Of a stretch of 64,000 nt of DNA, positions 54,442 to 63,517 are shown piece after piece (positions within the stretch are counted from its first letter, which is position 1; every line of letters starts with the position of its first letter). This DNA is from Pedobacter sp. MC2016-14. Lineage in GTDB: Bacteria; Bacteroidota; Bacteroidia; Sphingobacteriales; Sphingobacteriaceae. Where the stretch lies: assembly GCF_020991475.1 (NCBI RefSeq), contig NZ_JAJMPA010000001.1:1612001-1676000 (forward strand). The letters are read 5' to 3'. Under the pieces are notes generated by a model. That model worked only from the letters and a program-made list of their open reading frames with translations. It had not been told where the DNA came from and did no database searches. Position numbers and translations under genes: made by a program.

Positions 54442-55950
54442 CTACTTCAGCAGCCTTACTTCATACAGGTCTTTGCGGCGGTCTTTTAAAATCTTTACGG
54501 TGCCAAAATGGTGCAGTTCATCTAACAAATGCAAGTCTACATCTACTACCAGCATCATTTCTGTGTTTGGTGTGGTTTCCGCTTTAACGGCATTGGTAGG
54601 AAAAGCGAAATCTGAAGGCGTAAATACGGCAGATTGAGCAAACTGGATGTCCATGTTGTTTACCTTTGGTAAATTGCCTACACAGCCTGCAATGGCTACA
54701 TAACATTCGTTTTCAATGGCTCTTGCCTGTGCACACCTGCGCACCCTGGTATATCCATTTTGCGTATCTGTAAGAAATGGCACAAACAAGATTTGCATAC
54801 CCTGATCTGCGTAGATTCTACTCAGCTCAGGAAACTCAACATCGTAGCAAATTAAAATTCCAATCTTTCCACAGTCGGTGTCAAATACCCTGATCTTATC
54901 GCCACCAACCATTCCATAATATTTTTGCTCATTGGGTGTAATATGGATCTTGCGGTACTCTTCAGTTTTGCCGCTGCGGTGGCATAGGTAAGTGGCATTG
55001 TATAATTTATTATTTTCAAGAATGGGCATACTCCCTGAAATGATGTTTACGTTGTAAGAAACAGCATAAGCCTGAATTTTCTCTACAATCTCTGCGGTAA
55101 GTTCTGATAACTTTCGCATGGCTTCCATTTCAGGAAGGTGGTTGTATGGCTGTAAAAGTGGTGTGTTGAAAAATTCAGGGAACATGATAAAGTCTGACTT
55201 GTAGCCACTAACGGCATCCACAAAAAATTCTACCTGCTCGTAAAAGCTTTCCATGTCCGGGAATAAGCGCATTTGCCATTGTACCAGGCCTATCCTTATT
55301 GTTTTCGCAGAACGCGCAGAAGCATCTACTCCCTGGTAATAGATGTTGTTCCACTCAATTAAAGTTGCAAATTCTTTAGACTCATGGTCGCCCGGCAGGT
55401 AATTTTTTAATACTTTTCGAACGTGAAAATCATTTGAAATCTGAAAGGTAAGAGTAGGGTCGTAAAGTTCTTTAGCCTTTACCTTATCAATATACTGCCT
55501 TGGGCTTAGCTTATCAGCGTGTTGATGATAACCTGGGATTCTTCCTCCTGCAATGATGCTTTTAAGGTTCAGACTTTCGCAAAGCTCTTTACGTGCTTCA
55601 TACAATCTTCGGCCTAAACGCAAGCCTCTGTAATCGGGAGAGACGAAAATTTCAATGCCATATAAAGTGTCCCCGTTTGGATCATGGGTAGAAAAAGTGT
55701 AGCCGCCGGTAATCATTTGGTACGTATGTTTATCACCATACTCGTCATAATCCACAATAATAGCCAAAGAACAGGCCACCACTTTGTCATCTACTGCTAT
55801 ACACAGCTGACCTTCGGGAAAAAGCGTTAAAAGTTTAGCAATAGTTTGCCTGCTCCAAATTGATCCTCCTAAGGTATCGTAAGCTTGTTCCATTGATTCT
55901 TTAAGATCGCTATAATCTTCCAGCGTCAGTTTTCTTGTTTCAATTTTCAT
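54442..55950 (-). CDS. GNAT acetyltransferase fused to carbon-nitrogen hydrolase
   Basis: The 502-residue protein joins an N-terminal GNAT domain (~1-200; YRGLRLGRRLYEARKELC is the acetyl-CoA loop at about 110) to a nitrilase-superfamily domain (~220-500). The catalytic triad is visible: Glu in MFPEFF (about 258), Lys in YRKIHITPNE (about 330) and Cys in ILICYDVEFPEL (about 365). Such fusions are known in Bacteroidota and elsewhere, but the substrate is not established. The gene is monocistronic, convergent with the ara operon. Confidence 0.9.
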   Translation of the reverse strand: MKIETRKLTLEDYSDLKESMEQAYDTLGGSIWSRQTIAKLLTLFPEGQLCIAVDDKVVACSLAIIVDYDEYGDKHTYQMITGGYTFSTHDPNGDTLYGIEIFVSPDYRGLRLGRRLYEARKELCESLNLKSIIAGGRIPGYHQHADKLSPRQYIDKVKAKELYDPTLTFQISNDFHVRKVLKNYLPGDHESKEFATLIEWNNIYYQGVDASARSAKTIRIGLVQWQMRLFPDMESFYEQVEFFVDAVSGYKSDFIMFPEFFNTPLLQPYNHLPEMEAMRKLSELTAEIVEKIQAYAVSYNVNIISGSMPILENNKLYNATYLCHRSGKTEEYRKIHITPNEQKYYGMVGGDKIRVFDTDCGKIGILICYDVEFPELSRIYADQGMQILFVPFLTDTQNGYTRVRRCAQARAIENECYVAIAGCVGNLPKVNNMDIQFAQSAVFTPSDFAFPTNAVKAETTPNTEMMLVVDVDLHLLDELHHFGTVKILKDRRKDLYEVRLLK

Positions 55951-56034
55951 TTGACTAAATTCGTTTGTGATGTAGGAGGCGCTTTTATAAAGTATTACAT
56001 TTTACACATAAACTGTGCCCCGATACGGTATTGA

Positions 56035-57012
56035 TTAAACCTCTTGCGTAAAAGTATCCAGCAGCTCCATTGTTGGAAGAGCATCTTCAGCACTACAGGG
56101 GTTTTCTCCTTTGCCTAAAAAATAGTCTACTACTTTGGCAATCATAGGCTGTTGAACATGTGGCAAGACTTCAAAGCTATGCTCTTCAATTGTTCCTTCA
56201 ATTTCCAGTAAGATCTTGCTGCCAAATGCAGGAAAGCTTATTTTTCCTTTTGAGCCTAAGATTTCACAAAGGTCAAGTTGCTGTGAATCGGCTACATTGA
56301 AAGCCCAGGTACCATTGAAAACCACCTCATTTTCAAATTGGATGTAGCCGGTTACCGTATCAGCCGCCGCAGCGTGTTTATTCTGCTGCACAGCGATGCC
56401 AGATGATTTGATAATGTTACCGAAATAATAGACCATGAGATCTAGCTGATGGGGTGCGAGATCATGAAATAGCCCTCCGCCGGATACTTTGGGATCTACC
56501 CGCCAGTTTGTTGCTGAACTGGCAATAAGATCTGTGTTTTTAGGCTGCAGCATTTGGAGCCTTACAAGACCAACCTGTCCAATGGCTTTATCTTCCAGAA
56601 GAGACTTAACCTTAAGAAACATTGGTTGTGCCCTGCGGTAATGCGCAATGCTGAGTTTAACATTGTGTAATGCTGCCGCATCTTTCATCCTTTTTGCGGA
56701 TTGGGCATCAAGAGTCATCGGTTTCTCTACATATACGGGTTTACCTGCCTGCATTGCCATTAGCGTGTAGGCTTCATGGCTGGATGGTGGTGTGGCAATA
56801 TAAATGGCATTTACCTCGGGGTCATTGATGAGCTGCGCGGCATCGTTATACCATTTTGGTACCTTATGCCTGCGTGCATAATCTTCTGCTTTCTCAGCAT
56901 CTCTTCTCATTACGGCTACCAGAGAGGAATTGGGTATTTTATTGAAAGCGGGCCCACTTTTGACTTCTGTTACGTCTCCGCAGCCGATGATACCCCATTT
57001 AACTGTTTGCAT
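56035..57012 (-). CDS. Gfo/Idh/MocA-family NAD(P)-dependent oxidoreductase
   Basis: The start at 57012 (MQTVKWGIIGCGDVTEV) is chosen over a longer frame that would overlap the divergent osmC-like gene and add no domain. The 325-residue product has a Rossmann fold (GIIGCGDV, about 6-13), the family EKPM motif in PVYVEKPMTLD (about 91) and a Gfo/Idh C-terminal domain with GGGLFHDLAPHQLDLMVYYFG (about 178; H and D catalytic region). It probably oxidises a sugar or inositol-like substrate; neighbours give no hint. Confidence 0.9.
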   Translation of the reverse strand: MQTVKWGIIGCGDVTEVKSGPAFNKIPNSSLVAVMRRDAEKAEDYARRHKVPKWYNDAAQLINDPEVNAIYIATPPSSHEAYTLMAMQAGKPVYVEKPMTLDAQSAKRMKDAAALHNVKLSIAHYRRAQPMFLKVKSLLEDKAIGQVGLVRLQMLQPKNTDLIASSATNWRVDPKVSGGGLFHDLAPHQLDLMVYYFGNIIKSSGIAVQQNKHAAAADTVTGYIQFENEVVFNGTWAFNVADSQQLDLCEILGSKGKISFPAFGSKILLEIEGTIEEHSFEVLPHVQQPMIAKVVDYFLGKGENPCSAEDALPTMELLDTFTQEV

Positions 57013-57074
57013 ACTGTGTTTAACTATTGTAAGGTTATAAAAATAGTGGTAATCTTGCAGTATAAGATAATAAT

Positions 57075-57482
57075 ATGGCAACTTCAAAAATTACATACAA
57101 CGGTGGCTTACGGACAAGCGCTGTTCACAAGCGATCTGGTATAGAAATCATAACTGATGCACCTATTGACAATAAGGGTAAGGGTGAGGCATTTTCACCT
57201 ACAGATCTTATGGCAACTTCATTGGGTAATTGTATGCTCACCATTATAGGGATTGCAGCAAATGAGCATGGTTTTGACATAGAAGGTACTACAATTGCAA
57301 TCACAAAGGTGATGGCAGCTGAGGGGCCCAGAAGAGTTGCAGAAATTATTGCAGACTTTCAATTTCCTGAAAATGACTACTCCGATAAAGTAAAGACCAT
57401 TATTGAGCGTTCTGCTTTAACCTGTCCGGTATATTACAGCCTGCACCCCGATATTAAGAAAACGGTGACGTTTAATTACTAA
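57075..57482 (+). CDS. OsmC-family peroxide-reducing protein
   Basis: The 135-residue protein has the two reactive cysteines of the OsmC/Ohr fold: LGNCMLTIIG (about 58) and SALTCPVYYSL (about 121), and the family sequence FSPTDLMATSLGNC. These proteins reduce organic peroxides with a thiol partner. It converges with ytxJ and overlaps its 3' end by 11 bases; in a bacillithiol-using organism a functional link is plausible. Confidence 0.9.
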   Translation: MATSKITYNGGLRTSAVHKRSGIEIITDAPIDNKGKGEAFSPTDLMATSLGNCMLTIIGIAANEHGFDIEGTTIAITKVMAAEGPRRVAEIIADFQFPENDYSDKVKTIIERSALTCPVYYSLHPDIKKTVTFNY

Positions 57483-57804
57483 TTACCTCGGCAACTTCAT
57501 CAGCCGAAATTTCGCTGTGAGAAGCATCCAAAATACAATCTCCATTTTTGATGAGCAAAATTTGCGGAGATTCATGGTGCACCTGAAAAGTTTCAGCTAT
57601 TTGCGCAGAAATGTTGCGGTAGCTGATTAAATCTAAAAAATATAAAGTAGTATCTTTTGGAATAACTTCCCAGTCTTTTTCAAAACGCTTTTTAGCCATC
57701 ATACTCACAGAACAACGTGTACTGTGTTTAAAAATCAGGCTAAATCCTTCTGCCTTTTGTATTTCGCTGATCTGATTAATATCAGTTATATTTGTCCATT
57801 GCAT
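57472..57804 (-). CDS. ytxJ: Bacillithiol-system redox-active protein YtxJ (monothiol)
   Basis: This 110-residue thioredoxin-fold protein has the single-cysteine motif STRCSVSMMAKKRFE (about 27-42) in place of CxxC, and the following YFLDLISYRNISAQIAE and HESPQILLIKNG, which match YtxJ (DUF2847). YtxJ is a predicted bacilliredoxin-like protein in bacillithiol-using bacteria, consistent with bshA at 13.9 kb. It overlaps the osmC-like gene by 11 bases at the 3' ends. Confidence 0.88.
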   Translation of the reverse strand: MQWTNITDINQISEIQKAEGFSLIFKHSTRCSVSMMAKKRFEKDWEVIPKDTTLYFLDLISYRNISAQIAETFQVHHESPQILLIKNGDCILDASHSEISADEVAEVISN

Positions 57805-57829
57805 ACTTTAATTTTTTGTTTTAGTGCGA

Positions 57830-57952
57830 TTACCCTCTTCTTTTTCTGCCTTCAGGGTACGAACTGTAAGCTGGGCATATTCGATTAGAGCAAGCTTCTA
57901 AAACGGTAGTGGCAAAAAACACGCCAAGCAATAAAATAGCTACCTTTTTCAT
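57830..57952 (-). CDS. Very small lipoprotein
   Basis: A 40-residue frame starts with ATG at 57952: a lysine pair and hydrophobic stretch (VAILLLGVFFATTVL) end at a lipobox-like EAC (Cys21), then NRICPAYSSYPEGRKRRG. A basic C-terminus and a second cysteine are present. Short lipoproteins with CPAYS-type tails occur in Bacteroidota by my recollection. The signal-peptide structure supports a real gene, though it is too short for strong proof. Confidence 0.6.
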   Translation of the reverse strand: MKKVAILLLGVFFATTVLEACSNRICPAYSSYPEGRKRRG

Positions 57953-58012
57953 AATTTAACTTATTTATTTGACTACTAATTTACAATGTTAAACAACAGG
58001 ATGCAAGTTTTG

Positions 58013-58504
58013 TTATAGTGTAGCTTTTAAGTGTGCCATTTTTATAGCAGTGATGGCAGCTTCATCACCTTTGTTGCCATGCTTGCCACCTGCTCTGTCA
58101 ATAGCTTGTTGTTGATCATTGGTGGTCAATACGCCAAATATAACAGCCTTACCATGCTTAATGCCTACATTAGTGAGCCCTTGGGCAACAGCATCGCATA
58201 TAAAATCAAAATGTTTCGTGTCGCCCTGTATCACGCAGCCCAGGCAAATCACGCCATCAAGGTCTGCATGTTTGTTTAGCAGGATTTCTGCGGCAGCTGT
58301 AAGTTCAAAACTTCCCGGTACAGCAACAGAAATGATGTTTTCTTCAGTCACGCCATGTTTTAAAAGTGTAGCAAGTGCACCGTTGTATAAACTCCCGGTA
58401 ATTTCTGCATTCCATTCTGCTACTGCAATTGCAAATTTATAGTTATTTGCCGCAGGAACTGTGGTATGAGAAAAGTCAGACAGGTTTTTAAGTTGTGAGG
58501 CCAT
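58013..58504 (-). CDS. ribH: 6,7-dimethyl-8-ribityllumazine synthase
   Basis: RibH makes the riboflavin precursor lumazine. The ATG at 58504 is preferred over an upstream TTG. The 163-residue protein has AVAEWNAEITGSLYNGAL (about 28), VPGSFELTAAAEIL (about 60) and the active-site histidine in GDTKHFDFICD (about 90), and late TTNDQQQAIDRAGGKHGNKG. Normal length. It stands alone among housekeeping genes with no other rib gene nearby. Confidence 0.96.
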   Translation of the reverse strand: MASQLKNLSDFSHTTVPAANNYKFAIAVAEWNAEITGSLYNGALATLLKHGVTEENIISVAVPGSFELTAAAEILLNKHADLDGVICLGCVIQGDTKHFDFICDAVAQGLTNVGIKHGKAVIFGVLTTNDQQQAIDRAGGKHGNKGDEAAITAIKMAHLKATL

Positions 58505-58575
58505 AAGCAAAGATAGAGATAGGATATAAAAAAAGGCTAGCCACAGCTAACCTTTATATCGTTTTAAATTTTTTA

Positions 58576-59268
58576 TTATTTATTCAACTGTGCACTAACA
58601 CGTGCAGTATATTCGTCAATCATAGCAGCTTCCTGACTTTCAGGATACTGACTTTTAATTTTTGTATAAGCTTCTTCTGCAGCTTTAAAATCTTTTTGCT
58701 GCTCATATACAAGACCAAGTTTTTTAAGGAACATTGGTGAAGTAAATTTATTGCTGGCCTTGTCTGCCGCTTTTTTATAATAGGTTGCAGCCTGGCTATA
58801 ATCTTTAAGCTCACTATAAGCATCACCCAAAAGACCTAAAGCAAGTGGGTCTGCAACAGGGCTGCCAGTTTCTGAATATTTACCTAATGCTTCAGCCGCT
58901 TTTTTATACTCGCCTTTACGCAGGTAAATACCACCCAGGTATAAATTGGCAAGGTTTGCAGATTTTGTATTTGCATATTCATCAGCAATTTTTTCAAGGC
59001 CGGTAAAACCTTCAGCTCCATTAGCGCCTTTAATTTCTCCGTTTATTGCTTTTGTAGCTAAAGAATCAACACCAACGTATTGCTCTGCTTTGTACATTTT
59101 TGCAGAGGCTTCAAGCGCTCTGTCTTTTAAATATACGTTTTGGTACCATACGTAAACAGCAATTAATACCACGATTGCACCTGCAATAAACAATAGGCTT
59201 TTAGAATTTTCCAATAAAAAGGAACCTTTTTTTGCAGGATGAACTATTTCTTCTTGTGTTGTAGACAT
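58576..59268 (-). CDS. Membrane-anchored tetratricopeptide-repeat protein (YfgM-like)
   Basis: The start ATG at 59268 (MSTTQEEIVH) fits a promoter just upstream. The 230-residue protein has a short cytoplasmic segment, one transmembrane helix (~24-43, LLFIAGAIVVLIAVYVWY) and four to five TPR helices (ANLYLGGIYLRKGEYKKA, DAYSELKDYSQAATYYKKA, GLVYEQQKDFKAAEEAYTK). It resembles the YfgM/BamD-like periplasmic TPR proteins, probably aiding envelope protein assembly (inference). Confidence 0.82.
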   Translation of the reverse strand: MSTTQEEIVHPAKKGSFLLENSKSLLFIAGAIVVLIAVYVWYQNVYLKDRALEASAKMYKAEQYVGVDSLATKAINGEIKGANGAEGFTGLEKIADEYANTKSANLANLYLGGIYLRKGEYKKAAEALGKYSETGSPVADPLALGLLGDAYSELKDYSQAATYYKKAADKASNKFTSPMFLKKLGLVYEQQKDFKAAEEAYTKIKSQYPESQEAAMIDEYTARVSAQLNK

Positions 59269-59292
59269 TTTTTTTAAAAAAATTAAGGATTG

Positions 59293-59322
59293 CAAAAATA
59301 CATTTTTCAGTCAAAGAATCAA
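59293..59322 (-). promoter_or_regulatory. Promoter of the TPR gene
   Basis: On the minus strand TTG (plus 59320-59322), 19 bases, then TATTTTTG (plus 59293-59300), a full Bacteroidota promoter match 24 bases before the start at 59268. Confidence 0.6.
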
Positions 59323-59384
59323 CCCCTATAACGTTATTTAATTCGAGTTTAACAGATTGGGTATGAATTAACGAAGCTAAACGG

Positions 59385-59392
59385 TAACTTTG
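59385..59392 (+). promoter_or_regulatory. TAnnTTTG element upstream of recF
   Basis: TAACTTTG, 10 bases before the recF ATG. The nearest upstream TTG is 25 bases away, more than the usual spacing, so only the proximal element is claimed. Confidence 0.4.
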
Positions 59393-59402
59393 AGGCTTCA
59401 CT

Positions 59403-60506
59403 ATGTGGTTAAAAAACATTACCCTCCTTAACTTTAAGAACTATACGGATGCTGATTTGCGTTTTTCTAAGGCTGTAAATGCATTTGTTGGAAATAATGG
59501 AGCAGGGAAAACGAACCTGCTTGATGCCATACATTATCTTTGTTTGTGTAAAGGATATTTTAATCCGATAGATACGCAGCAAATCAAATCAGGAGAGGAT
59601 ATTTTTTTAATTCAGGGAGATTTTGACAGGAAAGAGAAAAATGAGAAGATTACCTGTGGAGTAAAGCGGAACCAAAAAAAGCAGTTTAAGCGAAATAAAA
59701 AAGAATATGATAAGCTTGCCAGTCATATTGGTTTGTTTCCACTGGTTATGATTTCGCCATATGATGTAAACATCATTATGGATGGGAGTGAAGAGCGTCG
59801 CCGTTTTATGGATAATGTGATTTCCCAAACCAATGCGCAGTATCTTGATGAACTGATTGCCTACAATAAACACCTGTTGAACAGAAATGCATTGTTAAAG
59901 CAAATTGCCTTAACAAGAAGGTACGACCCGGCTTTGTTACAGATTTTTGATGAGCAACTGGAGCTTTCGGGAAATAGGATCTACGAGAAGAGAAAACTTT
60001 TTATGCAGGAATTTATTCCTCTTTTTAATCAATATTATCGCTTTTTGACTGATGACAAAGAAGAGGTGGCTTTATCGTATTTATCCCAGTTAAACGACCA
60101 TAATTTCGGTGACCTGCTTTTACAGTCAGTAGAAAAAGATAAGGTTCTGGAGCGAACAACAATGGGAATTCATAAAGATGACCTTATTTTTAGTATTCAG
60201 GATATGCCATTGAAAAAATTTGGCTCACAAGGACAGCAAAAATCTTTTTTAATTGCCCTAAAGCTTGCCCAATATGCTTACCTGCAAAAATATAAGGGAT
60301 TTAAGCCCTTGTTGCTTCTGGATGACATCTTTGATAAACTAGACGACCACAGGATGCATAAGCTTATGGAGATGGTATCTCATCATGACTTTGGTCAAAT
60401 CTTCATTACAGATACGGGCAAGGAGCGGGTATTGAATATTTTTGATAAAATACAGGTTCCAGTAACTATCTTTGAAGTAGATAACGGAGTAGTAAAGCAT
60501 GCGTAA
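59403..60506 (+). CDS. recF: DNA replication and repair protein RecF
   Basis: RecF is an SMC-like ATPase that helps load RecA at gaps. The 367-residue protein begins MWLKNITLLNFKNY, has Walker A GNNGAGKTN (about 29-37), KSFLIALKLAQ after an SGSQGQQ-like region (about 280), and Walker B LLLLDDIFDKLD (about 303). Length is typical. Its final 8 bases overlap the next gene, so the two are probably translated together. Confidence 0.96.
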   Translation: MWLKNITLLNFKNYTDADLRFSKAVNAFVGNNGAGKTNLLDAIHYLCLCKGYFNPIDTQQIKSGEDIFLIQGDFDRKEKNEKITCGVKRNQKKQFKRNKKEYDKLASHIGLFPLVMISPYDVNIIMDGSEERRRFMDNVISQTNAQYLDELIAYNKHLLNRNALLKQIALTRRYDPALLQIFDEQLELSGNRIYEKRKLFMQEFIPLFNQYYRFLTDDKEEVALSYLSQLNDHNFGDLLLQSVEKDKVLERTTMGIHKDDLIFSIQDMPLKKFGSQGQQKSFLIALKLAQYAYLQKYKGFKPLLLLDDIFDKLDDHRMHKLMEMVSHHDFGQIFITDTGKERVLNIFDKIQVPVTIFEVDNGVVKHA

Positions 60507-60789
60507 GCCAAATGACATTACCCTTAAGGAGGGCATCACTAAAATGCTATCTGTATACAGGTTGCGTGGTAAATTTGATGAGACAGGTATTGTGGCCATG
60601 TGGCCTGATATTATGGGTAAAGCGATAGCCAACCGTACCACACAAATCTATATTGCACATAAGAAGTTGTTTGTGCGAATTGAATCTTCAGTGATCAAAA
60701 ATGAATTGTTAATGGTAAGAACCGGCATCATCCAAAAATTAAATGAACGTGCCGGTTCTGAAGTGATCACAGATCTTATTTTTCTGTAG
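60499..60789 (+). CDS. DUF721 family protein (DciA-like)
   Basis: The 96-residue protein matches the DUF721 pattern: WPDIMGKAIANRT (about 34) and KLFVRIESSVIKNELLM (about 56). Members of this family include DciA, which assists replicative helicase loading, and the gene directly overlaps recF, in keeping with a replication/repair role. This short version is essentially the core domain only. Confidence 0.88.
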   Translation: MRKPNDITLKEGITKMLSVYRLRGKFDETGIVAMWPDIMGKAIANRTTQIYIAHKKLFVRIESSVIKNELLMVRTGIIQKLNERAGSEVITDLIFL

Positions 60790-60800
60790 CCAGGCCATTG

Positions 60801-60962
60801 TTAGAATATTTTACTAATCAGCCAAATAATTAAGGCGATTACTACAACTACGATAATAACACCTGCCCAAACGCCGGCTTTAAAAATGCTTTCAACTACA
60901 GAGCAACTGGCAAGGGTTGTCATTAAAAACGCTACAATACCGAGTGGAATATATCTTTTCAT
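60801..60962 (-). CDS. Very small lipoprotein with membrane helix
   Basis: A 53-residue frame starts at 60962. It has a signal (YIPLGIVAFLMTTLASC, lipobox ASC, Cys20) followed by a hydrophobic helix with VWAGVIIVVVVIALIIWL (about 31-48). Similar short hydrophobic lipoproteins are found in Bacteroidota. It lies between the DUF721 and FKBP genes; function unknown. Confidence 0.6.
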   Translation of the reverse strand: MKRYIPLGIVAFLMTTLASCSVVESIFKAGVWAGVIIVVVVIALIIWLISKIF

Positions 60963-61010
60963 AATTTTTTGTTTCCTATACCAACAATAGACTATGAAAA
61001 TGGTTTTAGA

Positions 61011-61742
61011 TTATTTTCCGTTCACTTTAAGTAGTTCAATTTCAAATACAAGGGTGCTATAGGGTGGAATGTCTTGCCCTGCTCCACGCTCTCCATAGGC
61101 TAAATTGTAAGGAATAAACAGGCGGTATTTGCTGCCGGTAGACATCAATTGCATGCCTTCTGTCCAGCCTGCAATCACGTTATTTAATGGTAATGATAAG
61201 GGCTCGTTTCTATCGTAAGAACTGTCAAACTGTTTGCCATTAAGCAATGTGCCTTTATAATGGGCAAGTACAGTATCTGTAGCTTTAGGTTTAATGCCAT
61301 TGCCTTCTTTAATGACCATATATTGTAAACCACTGGCTGTGGTTTTAACACCCGCTACTTTTTTATTGCTTTCTAAAAATGCTTTGCCTTCTGCTATATT
61401 GCCGGTATATTTTGATTTGTTGGCCTGGGTAAATGCTTTGCTGATGGAAGTTTGAGCTACAGTGGAAGTAAGCATCACCTTATTGCCGGTAAATACATCT
61501 CTTAAGCCCTTAACCAGCAAATCGTAGTTTAGCGTGGTTAGCCCTCTTTCTTTTAAGCCTTCAGCCATCGATATTCCAAAAGCATAACTTGCAGAATCCA
61601 GGGTGTTTTTTGCAAACGCAGTTGCTACAGGTTTTTTAGTAGTCACTACAGTTTTCTTTTTAACTACGGTTTTACCTTTTGTTTGCGCCATTGTGGTAAA
61701 AGCGCTAATTGGGATTAGAAGAGTGATAATAAGTAATTTCAT
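61011..61742 (-). CDS. Exported FKBP-type peptidyl-prolyl isomerase
   Basis: The 243-residue protein has a signal peptide (LLIITLLIPISAFTTMAQ), a Lys-rich linker, an FKBP N-terminal dimerisation domain (~45-135, DSASYAFGISMAEGLKE) and a C-terminal FKBP domain (~150-243) with VLAHYKGTLLNGKQFDSSYD and YRLFIPYNLAYGERGAG. It catalyses prolyl isomerisation in the periplasm, like FkpA. Its layout is that of the Mip/FkpA group. Confidence 0.9.
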   Translation of the reverse strand: MKLLIITLLIPISAFTTMAQTKGKTVVKKKTVVTTKKPVATAFAKNTLDSASYAFGISMAEGLKERGLTTLNYDLLVKGLRDVFTGNKVMLTSTVAQTSISKAFTQANKSKYTGNIAEGKAFLESNKKVAGVKTTASGLQYMVIKEGNGIKPKATDTVLAHYKGTLLNGKQFDSSYDRNEPLSLPLNNVIAGWTEGMQLMSTGSKYRLFIPYNLAYGERGAGQDIPPYSTLVFEIELLKVNGK

Positions 61743-61783
61743 TAAGAATTTGTTTTAAGCTGGAAAGTTATGGATTTTATTAA

Positions 61784-61818
61784 AAAAATAAGCACCCTTT
61801 TTTGGGGTGCTTATTTTT
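61784..61818. terminator. Terminator after ndk (bidirectional type)
   Basis: AAAAATAAGCACCC (61784-61797) and GGGTGCTTATTTTT (61805-61818) pair perfectly with a 7-base loop. It lies 32 bases after the ndk stop on the minus strand, with T-runs on both strands. Confidence 0.85.
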
Positions 61819-61849
61819 GAGTTGTACTCATTTATTTCTGGAGTATGTT

Positions 61850-62269
61850 CTAGAAACGCTCGTTTGCAGCGAAGAAGAAGTTTCCTTCAATTTCTGCATT
61901 CTCATCGCTATCAGATCCGTGCACAGCATTAGCATCGATAGATTTAGCATATTTTTGACGGATAGTACCTTCAGCAGCATCAGCCGGGTTAGTAGCGCCA
62001 ATTAATTTTCTGAAATCTTCTACTGCATTTTCTTTTTCCAGAATGGCAGCAACAATAGGTCCTGAAGACATAAAGCTAACCAGGTCACCATAAAAACCAC
62101 GCTCTTTATGAACTTCATAAAATTTACCAGCAGTTTCTTCTGTTAGTTGTGTATACTTTAAGGCAATGATTTTAAAACCAGCTGTAGTAATGTCGTTGAT
62201 GATTGCTCCGATGTGTCCGTTAGCAACAGCATCAGGTTTAATCATTGTAAAAGTTCTATTTGTGCTCAT
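61850..62269 (-). CDS. ndk: Nucleoside diphosphate kinase
   Basis: Ndk equalises NTP and dNTP pools by phosphotransfer through histidine. The ATG at 62269 gives the normal N-terminus [21 protein letters not shown]; a longer frame upstream is discounted. The 139-residue protein holds the catalytic histidine in ANAVHGSDS (about 118-126), and [14 protein letters not shown] (about 93). On the minus strand TACTTTTG (plus 62290-62297) is a matching promoter element, though a -33 TTG is not evident. Confidence 0.96.
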   Translation of the reverse strand: MSTNRTFTMIKPDAVANGHIGAIINDITTAGFKIIALKYTQLTEETAGKFYEVHKERGFYGDLVSFMSSGPIVAAILEKENAVEDFRKLIGATNPADAAEGTIRQKYAKSIDANAVHGSDSDENAEIEGNFFFAANERF

Positions 62270-62432
62270 GTTTCTTTTGAATTTTTTTGCAAAAGTACAC
62301 ATTATTAGCTAAATATTAAACTGAAAAAACCAGCTTAAGGACAAATACTCGGCTCTAAAGCCTGTATTTTTGTGGTCAAATACTGTTATTAACCAGTCAA
62401 ATTTAATGCTGTTCATTTCATGATTAAATTAT

Positions 62433-62440
62433 TAGCTTTG
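62433..62440 (+). promoter_or_regulatory. TAnnTTTG element upstream of nrnA
   Basis: TAGCTTTG ends at the first base of an in-frame GTG (62440). The following in-frame ATG at 62452 is only 12 bases further, so transcription would start at or near the coding sequence; the ATG is the more sensible start. Confidence 0.45.
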
Positions 62441-62451
62441 TGGCCGAAATT

Positions 62452-63462
62452 ATGTTGACTCTACCTGAATTAAAATCATTGCTGGCAACGCCGCAGAAAA
62501 TCGTAATCACTACGCACCATAAACCAGATGGAGATGCGATGGGATCTTCTTTAGGTTTGTACGCCTATCTAATTCAAAAGGGACACCATGTTAAGGTAAT
62601 TACCCCAACAGATTATCCTTATTTTTTACATTGGTTGCCTAACAACTCAGACGTCATTATTTATACAGACAATAAGGAGCAGTCAGACGAACTTGTTAAA
62701 GATGCTGCGCTGATTTTCTGCCTCGATTTTAATACGCTAAGCAGAATCAACGAATTGGGCGAAGTAATCAGGGCGGCAGATGGTTATAAGCTGATGATAG
62801 ACCATCATCTTGAGCCGGAAGATTTTGACGACTACCGCCATTGGAGTATCAATGCATGTGCAGCGGCACAGTTGGTGTATGATTTTATAGTAAATGAACT
62901 GGAAGACGCTGCTGCAATGAACAAAGACATTGCAACTTGTCTATATACAGGCATCATGACGGATTCGGGATCTTTCCGCTTTCCTTCAGCTAACTCTGCG
63001 GTTTACAGAATAGGGGCTGATTTGATTGACCTTGGTGCAGAACATTGGAAAATCCATCAATTGGTGTATGATAATGCCACCGAAAACCGCCTGCGTTTTC
63101 TTGGACATTGTTTGACCAATAAACTTGAAATTTTAAGAGAATACAATACAGCCATCATCACCGTTACTGCAGATGAGCTTAAGCATTTCCAGATTGTAAC
63201 CGGCGATACTGAAGGAATTGTAAATTATGCGCTTTCCGTTAACGGAATAAAACTTGCGGCATTTATCATAGAACGAAGTGATAAAGTTAAATTATCTTTG
63301 CGTTCTACAGGTGATTTTCCTGCCAATGAAATCTGTAAAAAGTATTTTGGTGGCGGAGGCCACAGAAATGCGGCTGGCGGCGCGTCCGAAAAATCACTGC
63401 TGGATACCACAAATGAGTTTAAATCTATTCTGGCAGAATACAAAACGCAATTGTTACAATAA
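62452..63462 (+). CDS. nrnA: Bifunctional oligoribonuclease / PAP phosphatase NrnA (DHH family)
   Basis: NrnA degrades short oligonucleotides and dephosphorylates pAp. The 336-residue protein has the DHH-family metal motifs THHKPDGDAMGSS (about 22), FCLDFN (about 92) and MIDHHLEP (about 116), and a C-terminal DHHA1 domain with GGGGHRNAAGG (about 302). The in-frame GTG at 62440 is rejected as it sits in a promoter element. The lipoprotein FKBP gene begins 55 bases downstream on the same strand. Confidence 0.93.
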   Translation: MLTLPELKSLLATPQKIVITTHHKPDGDAMGSSLGLYAYLIQKGHHVKVITPTDYPYFLHWLPNNSDVIIYTDNKEQSDELVKDAALIFCLDFNTLSRINELGEVIRAADGYKLMIDHHLEPEDFDDYRHWSINACAAAQLVYDFIVNELEDAAAMNKDIATCLYTGIMTDSGSFRFPSANSAVYRIGADLIDLGAEHWKIHQLVYDNATENRLRFLGHCLTNKLEILREYNTAIITVTADELKHFQIVTGDTEGIVNYALSVNGIKLAAFIIERSDKVKLSLRSTGDFPANEICKKYFGGGGHRNAAGGASEKSLLDTTNEFKSILAEYKTQLLQ

Positions 63463-63517
63463 AAAAAAGACAACAAAAAGAAATCAATATATAACACGAA
63501 AAACACAAAAAAATACA

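Noticed and set aside
54442-55950. A frameshift or fusion artefact in the GNAT-nitrilase gene.
   Set aside because: The frame is open throughout and both domains are complete; this fusion is a known protein family.
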